A stretch of DNA of 64,000 nt from Microbacterium oleivorans (GTDB lineage: Bacteria > Actinomycetota > Actinomycetes > Actinomycetales > Microbacteriaceae): assembly GCF_013389665.1 (NCBI RefSeq), contig NZ_CP058316.1:992001-1056000 (forward strand). Direction: 5' to 3'. Shown piece after piece: positions 8,086 through 17,057 of the stretch (the stretch's first letter is position 1; every line of letters starts with the position of its first letter). A program made the position numbers and the translations under genes. The notes beneath the pieces were generated by a model. That model had not been told where the DNA came from. It made no database searches and worked only from the letters and a program-made list of their open reading frames with translations.

Positions 8086-8361
8086 ATGCGAAGCGTTCAT
8101 GTGATCGTCGACGGCGGTGTCCAGGGAGTGGGTTACCGGTACAGCCTGCGGCTCGAGGCTGACCGCGCCGGGGTGGCCGGCTGGGTGCGCAACCGCTCCG
8201 AGGGCACGGTCGAGGCTGTGCTGGAGGGGACGGATGTCGCCGTCGATGACGTCCTCGCGTGGATGGCGGAGGGCCCACCCGGGGCCCGCGTCCGTCGCGC
8301 TCGTGTGACCGAGATCGACCCCGAAAGTTCCACCTCGTTCGAGGTGCGCGACACCGCCTGA
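8086..8361 (+). CDS. acyP: Acylphosphatase
   Basis: 91 aa, the usual family length. GGVQGVGYRYSLRLEADRAG (residues 8-27) holds the acylphosphatase signature with the catalytic Arg of the GVGYR loop, and VAGWVRNRSEGTVEAVLEG holds the catalytic Asn. Hydrolyses acyl phosphates such as acetyl phosphate or carbamoyl phosphate in the cytosol. 14 nt behind lysE with its own GAGAGGATG-type Shine-Dalgarno, so probably co-transcribed. Confidence 0.93.
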   Translation: MRSVHVIVDGGVQGVGYRYSLRLEADRAGVAGWVRNRSEGTVEAVLEGTDVAVDDVLAWMAEGPPGARVRRARVTEIDPESSTSFEVRDTA

Positions 8362-8414
8362 CCCGGGATGCGCGGACGACCCGCGGGGCGGTGGCCACGT
8401 CCATCCGGTGCGGA

Positions 8415-9458
8415 TCAGCGCGAGGGCAGACCGGCCGCGAGGTCGGCGAGCACCTCGTCAGCGTCCTCGCGTCTGGCCAGCGCCGCGGCCTGCCCCGCCC
8501 ACAGCGACGAGAGCTCCGGCTCGCCGCCCGCGGCGGTGCGGAAGACGCCGGTGAGCCAGTTCTGAGCGGGGAACGGTGCGATCAGGCCGCTCGCCTCGAT
8601 ATCGCGCGTCGCCCGGTTGGGGATGCCGCGGGCGAGGCGACCGCTCATCGCCCGGGTGAGGACGGTATCGGTGTCGGCAGCCGCCGCGATGGCGGTACGG
8701 TGGCCCGCCGAGGCCGCCGATTGCCGTGTGCGCAGGAAGGCTGTTCCGACCTGCACGCCGGAGGCTCCGAGCGCCAACGCTGCGGCGACGCCCCGGTGAT
8801 CGGCGATGCCGCCGGCCGCGATGACCGGGATGTCGACCGCGTCGACGACCTGCGGCACCAGGGCGAACGTGCCGACCAGCGAGCGCTCGGGGGCGGCGAG
8901 GAACGACACCCGGTGACCGGCGGCTTCCGCGCCACTCGCGACGACGGCATCCACCCCTCCCCGTTCCAGCGCGACCGCCTCCGCGACCGAGGTCGCGGTT
9001 CCGATGACCCGGATGCCGCGCCGATGCGCCTCGGTGATGACGTCCGCCGCAGGGACGCCGTAGACGACGCTGAGCACCGCCGGCGCGGCATCCCACACGG
9101 CCGCGAGCTGCTCCTCGAGGGACGGCAGGAACCGTTCGGGGTCGTGTGGCACGGCCGCGCCGGCAGCGGCGTAGAGCGGGCGCAGCGCGTCACGGAACGG
9201 CGTGATGTCCATCGTTCCGGGCGCGACCTCGTCGCCCAGGGGAAGCCAGAGGTTGAACGCGAAGGGGCGCGCGGTGAGCGCTCGGAGTTGGCCGGCCGTC
9301 TCGCGGATCCGCGGGCCGTCGTAGCCGTACAGACCGTAGGACCCGAGCCCGCCGCCCTCGCTCACCGCGGAGGTGAGCGCGGACGACGACAAGCCGCCGA
9401 AGGGCCCCAGCACGATGGGGAGGTCGATGCCGAGCATGTCGACGAGGTCGCGCGTCAT
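8415..9458 (-). CDS. Nitronate monooxygenase (NPD family flavoprotein)
   Basis: 347 aa, FMN-dependent TIM barrel. GPFGGLSSSALTSAVSEGGG (residues 18-37), ASGAEAAGHRVS with the conserved His, and AAGGIADHRGVAAALALGAS for the phosphate-binding loops match the 2-nitropropane dioxygenase-like family. Oxidises propionate 3-nitronate or related nitronates; some members are enoyl reductases (FabK) or quinone reductases, so substrate is uncertain. Single gene. Leaderless start likely (TACCGT, 6 nt, ATG). Confidence 0.87.
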   Translation of the reverse strand: MTRDLVDMLGIDLPIVLGPFGGLSSSALTSAVSEGGGLGSYGLYGYDGPRIRETAGQLRALTARPFAFNLWLPLGDEVAPGTMDITPFRDALRPLYAAAGAAVPHDPERFLPSLEEQLAAVWDAAPAVLSVVYGVPAADVITEAHRRGIRVIGTATSVAEAVALERGGVDAVVASGAEAAGHRVSFLAAPERSLVGTFALVPQVVDAVDIPVIAAGGIADHRGVAAALALGASGVQVGTAFLRTRQSAASAGHRTAIAAAADTDTVLTRAMSGRLARGIPNRATRDIEASGLIAPFPAQNWLTGVFRTAAGGEPELSSLWAGQAAALARREDADEVLADLAAGLPSR

Positions 9459-9504
9459 GATCCGACGGTACCGCGGGGTGTACGCCTACGTCCGAAGACG
9501 ACGA

Positions 9505-9533
9505 ACGGGGCCCGCCCGAAGGCGAGACCCCGT
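9505..9533 (-). terminator. Terminator of the rplK-rplA operon
   Basis: GC-rich stem with a stable TTCG tetraloop (minus strand ACGGGGTCTCGCC / GGCGGGCCCCGT, one bulge), followed by a T/C-rich stretch. It lies 14 nt after the rplA stop. Confidence 0.7.
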
Positions 9534-9546
9534 CCGTTCGACGCGA

Positions 9547-10236
9547 TCAGGCGAAAGCGTTGACGTCCAGCGGGATGCCGGGGCCGAACGTGGTCGACAC
9601 GGCGCCCTTCTGGATGTAGCGGCCCTTGGCGCTCGACGGCTTCAGACGCACGATCTCCTCGACCGCGGTGTTGAAGTTCTCCTCGAGCTGCTCGGCCGAG
9701 AACGAGGCCTTGCCGACGACGAAGTGCACGTTCGCGTGCTTGTCGACGCGGAACTCGATCTTTCCGCCCTTGATCTCCTCGACGGCCTTGGCCGGGTTGG
9801 GGGTCACGGTGCCGGTCTTGGGGTTGGGCATGAGGCCACGGGGGCCCAGCACCTTGCCGAGACGACCGACCTGGCCCATGAGCTCGGGCGTCGAGACGGC
9901 CGAGTCGAAAGCGGTCCAGCCGCCGGCGACCTTCTCGATGAGCTCGGCGCCGCCGACCTCATCGGCACCCGCGGCGATGGCGGCCTCGGCGGCCGGTCCG
10001 GTCGCGAACACGATGACGCGGGCGGTCTTGCCGGTGCCGTGGGGCAGGATGACCGTGCCGCGGACCATCTGGTCCGCCTTGCGCGGGTCGACGGCGAGCT
10101 TCAGCGCGACCTCGACGGTCGAGTCGAACTTCTTCGAACCGGTGTCCTTCGCCAGCGCGACGGCCTCGGTGGAGCTGTAGAACTTGTCGCGGTCGATCTT
10201 CGCCGCGGCTGCTTCGTAAACCTTGGACTTAGCCAT
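9547..10236 (-). CDS. rplA: 50S ribosomal protein L1
   Basis: 229 aa, normal length. [14 protein letters not shown] at the start and the ribosomal L1 signature [20 protein letters not shown] (about residue 125) are clear. Binds 23S rRNA at the L1 stalk and assists tRNA release from the E site; in many bacteria it also represses its own operon through an mRNA leader that mimics the rRNA site. 13 nt behind rplK, same transcript, ended by the hairpin at 9505-9533. Confidence 0.98.
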   Translation of the reverse strand: MAKSKVYEAAAAKIDRDKFYSSTEAVALAKDTGSKKFDSTVEVALKLAVDPRKADQMVRGTVILPHGTGKTARVIVFATGPAAEAAIAAGADEVGGAELIEKVAGGWTAFDSAVSTPELMGQVGRLGKVLGPRGLMPNPKTGTVTPNPAKAVEEIKGGKIEFRVDKHANVHFVVGKASFSAEQLEENFNTAVEEIVRLKPSSAKGRYIQKGAVSTTFGPGIPLDVNAFA

Positions 10237-10249
10237 TGTCGTCTCCCCC

Positions 10250-10681
10250 TCAGCTCTCGACCGTGATGCCCATGGAACGGGCGGTGCCAGCGATGATCAG
10301 CGAGGCGGCCTCGATGTCGTTGGCGTTCAGGTCGGGCATCTTGGCCTCGGCGATCTCGCGGACCTGGTCCTTGGTGAGCTTCGCGACCTTGGTCGTGTGC
10401 GGCGTCGCCGATCCCTTGGGAACGCCGGCAGCCTTCTTGATGAGCTCCGCGGCGGGCGGGGTCTTCAGGACGAAGGTGAAGCTGCGGTCCTCGTAGACGG
10501 TGATCTCCACGGGGATGACGTTGCCGCGCTGCGACTCGGTCGCGGCGTTGTACGCCTTGCAGAACTCCATGATGTTGACGCCATGCTGACCGAGCGCGGG
10601 GCCGATCGGCGGCGCCGGGTTGGCGGCTCCGGCGTTGATCTGAAGCTTGATCAGGCCGGTCACCTTCTTCTTCGGTGCCAT
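10250..10681 (-). CDS. rplK: 50S ribosomal protein L11
   Basis: 143 aa. [20 protein letters not shown] and the downstream [19 protein letters not shown], then [14 protein letters not shown], are typical L11. Forms the GTPase-associated centre with 23S rRNA helices 43-44, contacts elongation factors, and is needed for RelA sensing of uncharged tRNA. First gene of rplK-rplA. A terminator after nusG implies that its promoter lies in 10682-10838. Confidence 0.98.
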   Translation of the reverse strand: MAPKKKVTGLIKLQINAGAANPAPPIGPALGQHGVNIMEFCKAYNAATESQRGNVIPVEITVYEDRSFTFVLKTPPAAELIKKAAGVPKGSATPHTTKVAKLTKDQVREIAEAKMPDLNANDIEAASLIIAGTARSMGITVES

Positions 10682-10838
10682 TCGTTTTCCTTTCGTCGAG
10701 CGGATGCCGGCGGCATCCCTCTCCCGCGCGTCCGGCGGTTCCGGGCGACGGTGTGATGTGCGGGCGCGCGAACGCCCGCAAACTCCCCAAGTCTAGCGCA
10801 TCCGGTCACCGGGTCGCTCGGCCGAGGGACCGGGACGA

Positions 10839-10875
10839 CGAAGCGCCCCGACCGGCGGACCGGCGGAGCGCTTCG
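10839..10875 (-). terminator. Stem-loop terminator after nusG
   Basis: CGAAGCGC pairs with GCGCTTCG (8 bp) around a GC-rich interior that can pair further. It lies 15 nt beyond the nusG stop and separates secE-nusG from rplK-rplA. Confidence 0.6.
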
Positions 10876-10890
10876 AACGACGCGGACGCG

Positions 10891-11952
10891 TTACTGCTTG
10901 GTGACCTGATCGAACGAGAGCTCGACCGGGGTCTCGCGCTCGAAGAGCGACACGAGCACCGTGAGCTTGCCGCTCTCGGGCTTGATCTCGCTGATCGACC
11001 CCGGAAGCCCCGCGAACGAGCCCTCCTTGATCGTGATGGTCTCGCCGACCTCGAAGTCGACCTCGGTGACGAGGCTGCGGGTCGGAGCGGCGACACCCTT
11101 GGCGGCGCCCGCCTTGGCCGGCGCGGCCTCCTTGACCTCGACGAGCGACTTCAGCATGTTGAACGCCTCGTCGAAGCGCAGCGGAGTCGGGTTGTGGGCG
11201 TTGCCGACGAAGCCGGTGACGCCGGGCGTGTGACGCACGACCGACCAGGTGTCTTCGGTCAGCTCCATGCGAACGAGCACGTAGCCGGGGATCCGGACGC
11301 GCGTGACCATCTTGCGCTGACCGTTCTTGATCTCGACGACGTCCTCCATGGGGACCTCGACCTGATAGATGTCTTCCTCGACCTCGAGCGTCGACTTGCG
11401 CTGCTCGATGTTGGCCTTCACCTTGCGCTCGAAACCAGCGTAGGAGTGGATGACGTACCACTTGCCCGGGAGCATGCGCAGCTCGGTGCGGAACGCGTCG
11501 TACGGGTCCTCGTCGTCGCCCACCGAGATCTCGATACCGGCGGCGGCCTCGAACTCGGAGAGGTAGTCGACCGTCTCGTCGGAGGCCTCGAGCTCGGGCT
11601 CCGGTCCGTCGTAGGGCTCGACCTCGTCCGCGGCCTCGGCGGCCTGCTCGGCAAGCTCCTCCTCGAGCGAGTCGGTGAGCACCTCGGCGGCGGCCTCGGC
11701 CTCGGCGGTCTCGTCGATCTCGAGAGCGTCGTTGACGACGGCGTCTGCGTCGGGGTCGTCGATCTCGACGCCGTCGAGGTCGGTGCCGTCCTCGACAGCG
11801 TCGTCTTCCACCACGTGGACGGCGACGTGCTCGGCGGCGTCGGAGGCCTGCTCCTGCCCGGCGAGAACGTTGCCCTCCTGGGCTTCGTCGTCCTCGCTGG
11901 ACTGCTCGGCGGCCGTGGCCCAGTCGACGTCGTCGGGGATGCGTTCTGACAC
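10891..11952 (-). CDS. nusG: Transcription antitermination factor NusG, with long acidic N-terminus
   Basis: 353 aa from GTG 11952. Residues 1-160 are an acidic, low-complexity extension (repeated EDD/EAAAE stretches), usual for actinobacterial NusG. Then comes the NGN domain ([20 protein letters not shown]) and the C-terminal KOW domain ([20 protein letters not shown]). Binds RNA polymerase and, through KOW, S10 or Rho, coupling transcription to translation or termination. Start chosen because GGAAGAG lies 6 nt upstream of the GTG; ATG 11967 is 5 codons earlier in frame. Downstream of secE, the classic order. Confidence 0.95.
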   Translation of the reverse strand: MSERIPDDVDWATAAEQSSEDDEAQEGNVLAGQEQASDAAEHVAVHVVEDDAVEDGTDLDGVEIDDPDADAVVNDALEIDETAEAEAAAEVLTDSLEEELAEQAAEAADEVEPYDGPEPELEASDETVDYLSEFEAAAGIEISVGDDEDPYDAFRTELRMLPGKWYVIHSYAGFERKVKANIEQRKSTLEVEEDIYQVEVPMEDVVEIKNGQRKMVTRVRIPGYVLVRMELTEDTWSVVRHTPGVTGFVGNAHNPTPLRFDEAFNMLKSLVEVKEAAPAKAGAAKGVAAPTRSLVTEVDFEVGETITIKEGSFAGLPGSISEIKPESGKLTVLVSLFERETPVELSFDQVTKQ

Positions 11953-11978
11953 TGCGTTCTCTTCCATCGATTGTCGGG

Positions 11979-11997
11979 ATGCCTGCTCAGCAGGCAT
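11979..11997. other. Near-perfect short hairpin between secE and nusG
   Basis: ATGCCTGCT-C-AGCAGGCAT: 9-nt arms separated by one base, in the 74-bp gap between secE and nusG, ending 26 nt before the nusG start. The tight loop means only the inner bases would open in RNA. Function unknown; it could be a partial terminator or RNase processing site. Confidence 0.4.
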
Positions 11998-12026
11998 TCG
12001 CGGGTCGTGCGGGCTGGGCCCGTCGA

Positions 12027-12284
12027 TCAGCCCGGGACGCCGAACACGACGGTCGTGATCCAGACGAACAGGACGTCCAGGCCGTACACGAGCGCCATCA
12101 TCACGACGACGAAGCCGAGGACCACTGCCGTGAACTTCACGAGCTCCTGGCGAGTCGGGGTGACGACCTTGCGGAGTTCGGCGAACACCTGGCGGATGAA
12201 GATGATGATCCGCGCGAAGACGTTGGGCTTCTTCTCGCGGGGCGCGCCACCTGCGGCGACGACTTCGCCACCCTCTTGGACCAT
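12027..12284 (-). CDS. secE: Preprotein translocase subunit SecE
   Basis: 85 aa from ATG 12284 (the frame is open further upstream but runs into the tRNA-Trp gene). A soluble N-terminus with [13 protein letters not shown] leads into the conserved amphipathic stretch [20 protein letters not shown] and one transmembrane helix (about residues 53-78). Clamps SecY in the SecYEG channel. Sits between tRNA-Trp and nusG as in most Actinobacteria. Confidence 0.95.
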   Translation of the reverse strand: MVQEGGEVVAAGGAPREKKPNVFARIIIFIRQVFAELRKVVTPTRQELVKFTAVVLGFVVVMMALVYGLDVLFVWITTVVFGVPG

Positions 12285-12328
12285 CGAACCCACCTGATAC
12301 CTTCCGTGTGCCGGCTGACGCCGACGCG

Positions 12329-12401
<73 letters not shown>

Positions 12402-12705
12402 AGAGATCCTGCGGACCTCGGGGTCTACACCCGCATCCCATCACCATTCGTCACGTCGTCGACGCTTGGGCATGGCGAAAGAATGCAGATTTCGACTGCA
12501 CCTCCCAGTGTACGTCATGCGCGCGATGGTCGCGAACGAGCATGCGGGGACGAGACGACGGCCGGTGGGGCATTCGCAGGTGCACGACGGCTAGCGTTCG
12601 CGAGCGTTCAGCGTGGCTTCCTCCACAGAGAGGGCGATTGTGGAGGCATTCCCGGGCGTACGTATGTTCTCACAGCGTGTCGGTGGGGGCTGCAAAGATG
12701 GGAAC
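12402..12705. other. Intergenic region between tRNA-Trp and HNH gene
   Basis: About 300 bp without a plausible gene. It must hold the promoters of tRNA-Trp/secE (leftward) and of the HNH gene (rightward). Frames into the HNH gene are open from 12613, but the sequence does not look like protein before ATG 12706. Confidence 0.5.
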
Positions 12706-14091
12706 ATGCAAGCGAACGGCGGCAGAGGCGACGAGGTGGCAGGCGGGGCGCCGCACGCGGCGGCGTTCGTGGAGTTCGCCCACGCGTTGACACTCGCGCA
12801 CGCCGGTGAGATCGCGTCCGTGCGAGCCTTGGCGAAGCTGGGACGGTCGGCGTTGCACGAGGCACGCCGCGATGGCGTGCGGGGTATGGCCTCTGACATG
12901 GAGCTGCGGTCGGTCGCCGCGGAGGCGGCGGGGATGGCGCGGCGGGGTGACCGGCGGGTGCAGTGGGAGATCGACCACGCGATGACGGTGGTGGATGAGT
13001 ACCCGGCGATGTTCGCGGCGTGGGAGCAGCGCCTCGTCACCCGCGAGCACGTCGATGTGGTGGTGAAGGTCGGGCGGGTGGTGCCGGAGGAGGTACGACC
13101 GGAGTTCGACGCCGCCGCAGTGGCCGTGTGCCAGCGGGATATCGCGACGCGTGTGGCCGGGGCGTTGCAGAACCTGGCGGAGCGGATGCACCCGCGATCG
13201 TTCTCGGAGCGTCACCGGGAGGCCGCCGCCGGGCGGTGCGTGCGGTTATCGCCGGGGCAGGACGGGATGGCCGACCTCTCCGCGACGGTGCCGATGGTGA
13301 TCGCCGCGGGGATCTACGACCGGTTGACGCAGATGGCGCAAACCGTGAAGGACGCCCGGGCGGATGCCGTGGCGGTGGATGCCGCGGGCGCGGTGGGTGG
13401 CGCGGGCGGTGCCGCTGCGCCCGATGCTCGGACGATGGATCAGCTCCGTGCCGACGTGCTGTCCGACCTCGTCCTCGGCGGCGCACCCGTCATCGACCCC
13501 ACCACCGGCACCGACGGGCGCGGGACGCTCGGTGCGATCCGGGCGAAAGTGCAGGTCGTGATCACCTCAGACACCCTCACAGGGAAGGACGAACACCCCG
13601 CCGAAGCGAACGGCACCGGACTCATCGACGCCGACACCGTCCGGGAACTCGCCTCACAGACGGGGACGTGGGACCGGATGTTCATCGACCCGATCACCCG
13701 CACCCCGGTCGAGACCGACGCCTACCGGCCATTGCCCGCGATGCGGCGACTGCTGCAGACCCGCGACCAGCACTGCCGGTTCCCCGGCTGCCGCAGAGCC
13801 GCGATCCGATGCGAGATCGACCACACCATCGACCACGCCACAGGCGGCCACACCCACATCTACAACCTCGCCCACCTCTGCCAACGACACCACTCCATGA
13901 AGCAATTCACGAAATGGCAGGTCCGGCAGGCCGGCGGCGGAGTGCTCGTGTGGACCTCACCCCTCGGGCGGGTCTACCGCGAAGACGTCCCCATCCCCAC
14001 CGTCTGCTTCACACCAGAACTCGCCACACCACCACCCGCACCGCCCGGCCGAGGCGCCGGTGCGCCACCCGGCGCGCCACCACCCTTCTGA
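12706..14091 (+). CDS. DUF222 and HNH endonuclease domain protein (13E12-repeat type)
   Basis: 461 aa from ATG 12706. The long helical DUF222 region (residues 20-300, with HRRVQWEIDHAM-like and VITREHVDVV-like segments) is followed by a C-terminal HNH nuclease: CRFPGCRRAAIRCEIDHTID, then HIYNLAHLCQRHHSMK, with zinc-binding Cys pairs and catalytic His residues intact. These genes occur in many copies in Microbacteriaceae and mycobacteria (13E12 family) and behave like selfish or repetitive elements; biological role not settled. The last 25 residues are Pro/Gly-rich. Single gene, no partner. Confidence 0.88.
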   Translation: MQANGGRGDEVAGGAPHAAAFVEFAHALTLAHAGEIASVRALAKLGRSALHEARRDGVRGMASDMELRSVAAEAAGMARRGDRRVQWEIDHAMTVVDEYPAMFAAWEQRLVTREHVDVVVKVGRVVPEEVRPEFDAAAVAVCQRDIATRVAGALQNLAERMHPRSFSERHREAAAGRCVRLSPGQDGMADLSATVPMVIAAGIYDRLTQMAQTVKDARADAVAVDAAGAVGGAGGAAAPDARTMDQLRADVLSDLVLGGAPVIDPTTGTDGRGTLGAIRAKVQVVITSDTLTGKDEHPAEANGTGLIDADTVRELASQTGTWDRMFIDPITRTPVETDAYRPLPAMRRLLQTRDQHCRFPGCRRAAIRCEIDHTIDHATGGHTHIYNLAHLCQRHHSMKQFTKWQVRQAGGGVLVWTSPLGRVYREDVPIPTVCFTPELATPPPAPPGRGAGAPPGAPPPF

Positions 14092-14203
14092 CGCTTCCGA
14101 CGTTCAGGTCCGAGCAACACGGCCTCGGTTCGAGCGCGCGCTGTTGGCCCGCTGCCGACGACGTCGGACAGCGACGTCGGACAGCGAGCCGAGCACCGAC
14201 CGG

Positions 14204-15571
14204 TCACGCGCCCGTGCGGATGAGCTTCTTGTTGACGAACTCGTCTGCGGCGAGCAGCCCCAGTTCACGCGAAGTGCCGCTGCGCTTGACCCCGCCGAAC
14301 GGCAGGCCCGCCTCGTCGGCGAGGACCACGTTGACGTAGACCATCCCCGCGTCGATGGCGTCCGCCACGCGCGCGGCCTGGTCCGGGTCGGTGGTGAACA
14401 CGTACGAGCCCAGTCCGAACGGCGTGTCGTTCGCGACCTCGACGGCCTCTGCCTCGTCCGCGACGCGATAGACGACGCCGACGGGCCCGAAGAACTCCTC
14501 GCGGTAGGCGTCCATCTCGGGGGTGACCCCGGTCAGCACGGTCCCGGGGTAGAAGGCGCCGTCGCGCTCTCCGCCGGTCACGAGGGTCGCACCCTGGGCG
14601 ACCGCGCGATCGACCTGCTCCGCCAGACGCTCGGCGGCCGTCAGCGACGAGAGCGGCCCCAGCACGGTGTCCTCCTCGAACGGATCGCCCACCTTCGCGT
14701 CTCGAAGCGCGGCGGCGAACTTCTCCACGAAGGCGTCGTACAGCCCGTCGACGATGATGAAGCGCTTGGCGCCGTTGCAGGATTGCCCCACGTTGTCGAG
14801 CCGTGCCTCGGCGGCCGCGGCGACGGCGGCATCCAGGTCGTCGGTCGACAGCAGGATGAACGGGTCGGACCCGCCGAGCTCCAGCGCCACCTTCTTCAGG
14901 TGTCGACCTGCGACCTCCGCCACCGCCGACCCCGCACGCTCGGAGCCCGTCACCGACACTCCCTGCACCCGCCGATCGGCGATGATCGTGGCCGCCTGCT
15001 CGTTGCTGGCGTAGAGGTTGGTGTACACGCCCTCCGGGAAGCCGGCATCCCGATAGATCGCCTCGATGGCCGCCGCCGACTCCGGGCACTGCGGTGCGTG
15101 CTTCAGCACGATCGTGTTGCCCACCGCGATGTTCGGAGCGGCGAAGCGCGCCACCTGGTAGTAGGGGAAGTTCCACGGCATGATCCCCAGCAGCACCCCG
15201 AGCGGGCTCCGCCGGATCACGGCGGCGCCCTCGCCCTCGATGGGGATCGGCGAATCGCCGGTGATCTCATCGATGTGGTCGGCGTAGTAGGCGGTGATAT
15301 CGGCCGCGAAGTCGACCTCGCCCTCGGCCGCGGCCAGCGGCTTGCCCATCTCGCGCACGATGATCGCGGCCAGTTCGGCACGGCGCTCACGGTGCAGCTC
15401 GGCGACGCGGCGAAGCAGGTCGGCTCGCTCCGCGGGCGCGGCCGGGCGCGCCCACGACCGGTAGGCGGCGTCCGCGGTGGCGAGCGCATCCTCGACGTCG
15501 GCGTCGGTGGCGGGCTCATACGTCGCCAGGGTCTCGCCCGTCGCGGGATTGGTCACGGCATACGTGCTCAT
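14204..15571 (-). CDS. NAD(P)-dependent succinate-semialdehyde (or aminobutyraldehyde) dehydrogenase
   Basis: 455 aa aldehyde dehydrogenase. Catalytic Cys in NVGQSCNGAKRF (about residue 260), general-base Glu in VALELGGSDPFIL, and NAD-site region PWNFPYYQ. The short N-terminus and ALDH core resemble the Sad/YneI group of succinate-semialdehyde dehydrogenases. Last gene of the putrescine/GABA operon, 19 nt after gabD. A second enzyme of this class beside gabD suggests that one copy oxidises 4-aminobutanal to GABA and the other succinate semialdehyde; which does which is an inference. Confidence 0.85.
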   Translation of the reverse strand: MSTYAVTNPATGETLATYEPATDADVEDALATADAAYRSWARPAAPAERADLLRRVAELHRERRAELAAIIVREMGKPLAAAEGEVDFAADITAYYADHIDEITGDSPIPIEGEGAAVIRRSPLGVLLGIMPWNFPYYQVARFAAPNIAVGNTIVLKHAPQCPESAAAIEAIYRDAGFPEGVYTNLYASNEQAATIIADRRVQGVSVTGSERAGSAVAEVAGRHLKKVALELGGSDPFILLSTDDLDAAVAAAAEARLDNVGQSCNGAKRFIIVDGLYDAFVEKFAAALRDAKVGDPFEEDTVLGPLSSLTAAERLAEQVDRAVAQGATLVTGGERDGAFYPGTVLTGVTPEMDAYREEFFGPVGVVYRVADEAEAVEVANDTPFGLGSYVFTTDPDQAARVADAIDAGMVYVNVVLADEAGLPFGGVKRSGTSRELGLLAADEFVNKKLIRTGA

Positions 15572-15590
15572 CGGTTCTCCTCCGTCGGCC

Positions 15591-17057
15591 TCAGTCGGCC
15601 GGGATCAGGGTGTACTTGGTCGACAGGTACTCATGGATGCCCTCGAGGCCGCCCTCGCGGCCCACACCGGACTGCTTGACACCGCCGAACGGCGCGGCGG
15701 CGTTCGAGACGACGCCGACGTTGAGGCCCATCATGCCCGTCTCGAGCCGGTCGATCATCCGGTGGCCGCGCGCGAGGTCCTGCGTGAACACGTACGAGAC
15801 CAGCCCGTACTCCGTGTCGTTGGCGAGCCGGATCGCCTCATCCTCGTCGGCGAACGTCGCGATCGCGAGCACCGGGCCGAAGATCTCTTCGCGCAGGATG
15901 TCGCTGCCGGCGACGACCTCGGTGACGACCGTGGGCTCGAAGAAGCTCCCCTCCCCCGCGATGGCAGACCCGCCGGTGCGCACCGTGGCTCCCCGGGCGA
16001 CGGCATCCTCGACGAGCGCGCCCGTCTTGGCGACTGCCCTGTCGTCGATGAGAGGTCCGATCTGCACGTTCTCCTCGGTGCCGCGGCCGATCTTCATCGC
16101 CGCGACACGCTCGGTCAGCCGGTCGGCGAAGGCGTCGACGACCGATTCGTGCACGATGAAGCGATTGGCCGCCGTGCACGCCTGCCCGATGTTGCGGAAC
16201 TTCGCGAGCATCGCGCCCTCCACCGCCTTGTCGAGATCGGCGTCCTCGAACACGATGAACGGCGCATTGCCGCCGAGCTCCATCGACACCCGCAGGACGC
16301 CCTCGGACGCCTGCGCGATGAGCTTCTTGCCCACCGGCGTGGAACCGGTGAACGACAGTTTGCGCAGCCGGGGATCGGCGATGATCGGCGCCGCGACCTC
16401 GCTCGAGCGCGTCGCGTTGACCACGTTCACCACCCCCGCCGGCAGGCCGGCCTCTTCGAGGATCTGCACGAACAGGGTCGTGGTCAGCGGGGTGAGCGCC
16501 GCCGGCTTGACGACGACGGTGCACCCGGCGGCGAGCGCGGGCGCGATCTTGCGCGTGGCCATCGCCAGCGGGAAGTTCCACGGCGTGATGAAGAACGAGG
16601 GGCCCACGGGCCGTTGCGAGACGACCATCCGTCCGGTGCCCTCGGGGTTCAGACCGTACCGGCCCGTGATGCGCACGGCCTCCTCGCTGAACCACCGCAG
16701 GAACTCGCCGCCGTACCCGACCTCGCCTCGAGCCTCGGCAAGGGGCTTGCCCATCTCGAGCGTCATCAGCAGCGCGAGGTCCTCCTTGCGCTGCTGGACG
16801 AGATCGAAGGCGCGGCGGAGGATGTCGCTGCGCACCCGCGGCGCCGTGCCGGCCCACCCCTCCTGGGCGGCCACGGCCGCGTCGAGGGCGCGGATGCCGT
16901 CCGCCGGCGACGCGTCGGCGATCTCGATCAGCGTGCGGCCGGTCGCGGGATCGGCGACGGCGAAGGTCGCGCCGCCCTCGGCGTCCACCCACTCCCCGCC
17001 GATGAACAGTCCGCGCTGCAGCCCGGCCAGCAGTCGTGTCTCGCTCTCGTGCGTCAT
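15591..17057 (-). CDS. gabD: NAD(P)-dependent succinate-semialdehyde dehydrogenase GabD
   Basis: 488 aa from ATG 17057, which overlaps the permease stop by 4 nt (ATGA), fixing the start. Full-length ALDH: IGGEWVDAEGG near the N-terminus, FFITPWNFPLAMATRKIAPA (cofactor site), MELGGNAPFIVF (catalytic Glu) and NIGQACTAANRF (catalytic Cys). Closest in layout to GabD, oxidising succinate semialdehyde to succinate after the GABA transaminase in the same operon. All key residues are present. Confidence 0.92.
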   Translation of the reverse strand: MTHESETRLLAGLQRGLFIGGEWVDAEGGATFAVADPATGRTLIEIADASPADGIRALDAAVAAQEGWAGTAPRVRSDILRRAFDLVQQRKEDLALLMTLEMGKPLAEARGEVGYGGEFLRWFSEEAVRITGRYGLNPEGTGRMVVSQRPVGPSFFITPWNFPLAMATRKIAPALAAGCTVVVKPAALTPLTTTLFVQILEEAGLPAGVVNVVNATRSSEVAAPIIADPRLRKLSFTGSTPVGKKLIAQASEGVLRVSMELGGNAPFIVFEDADLDKAVEGAMLAKFRNIGQACTAANRFIVHESVVDAFADRLTERVAAMKIGRGTEENVQIGPLIDDRAVAKTGALVEDAVARGATVRTGGSAIAGEGSFFEPTVVTEVVAGSDILREEIFGPVLAIATFADEDEAIRLANDTEYGLVSYVFTQDLARGHRMIDRLETGMMGLNVGVVSNAAAPFGGVKQSGVGREGGLEGIHEYLSTKYTLIPAD

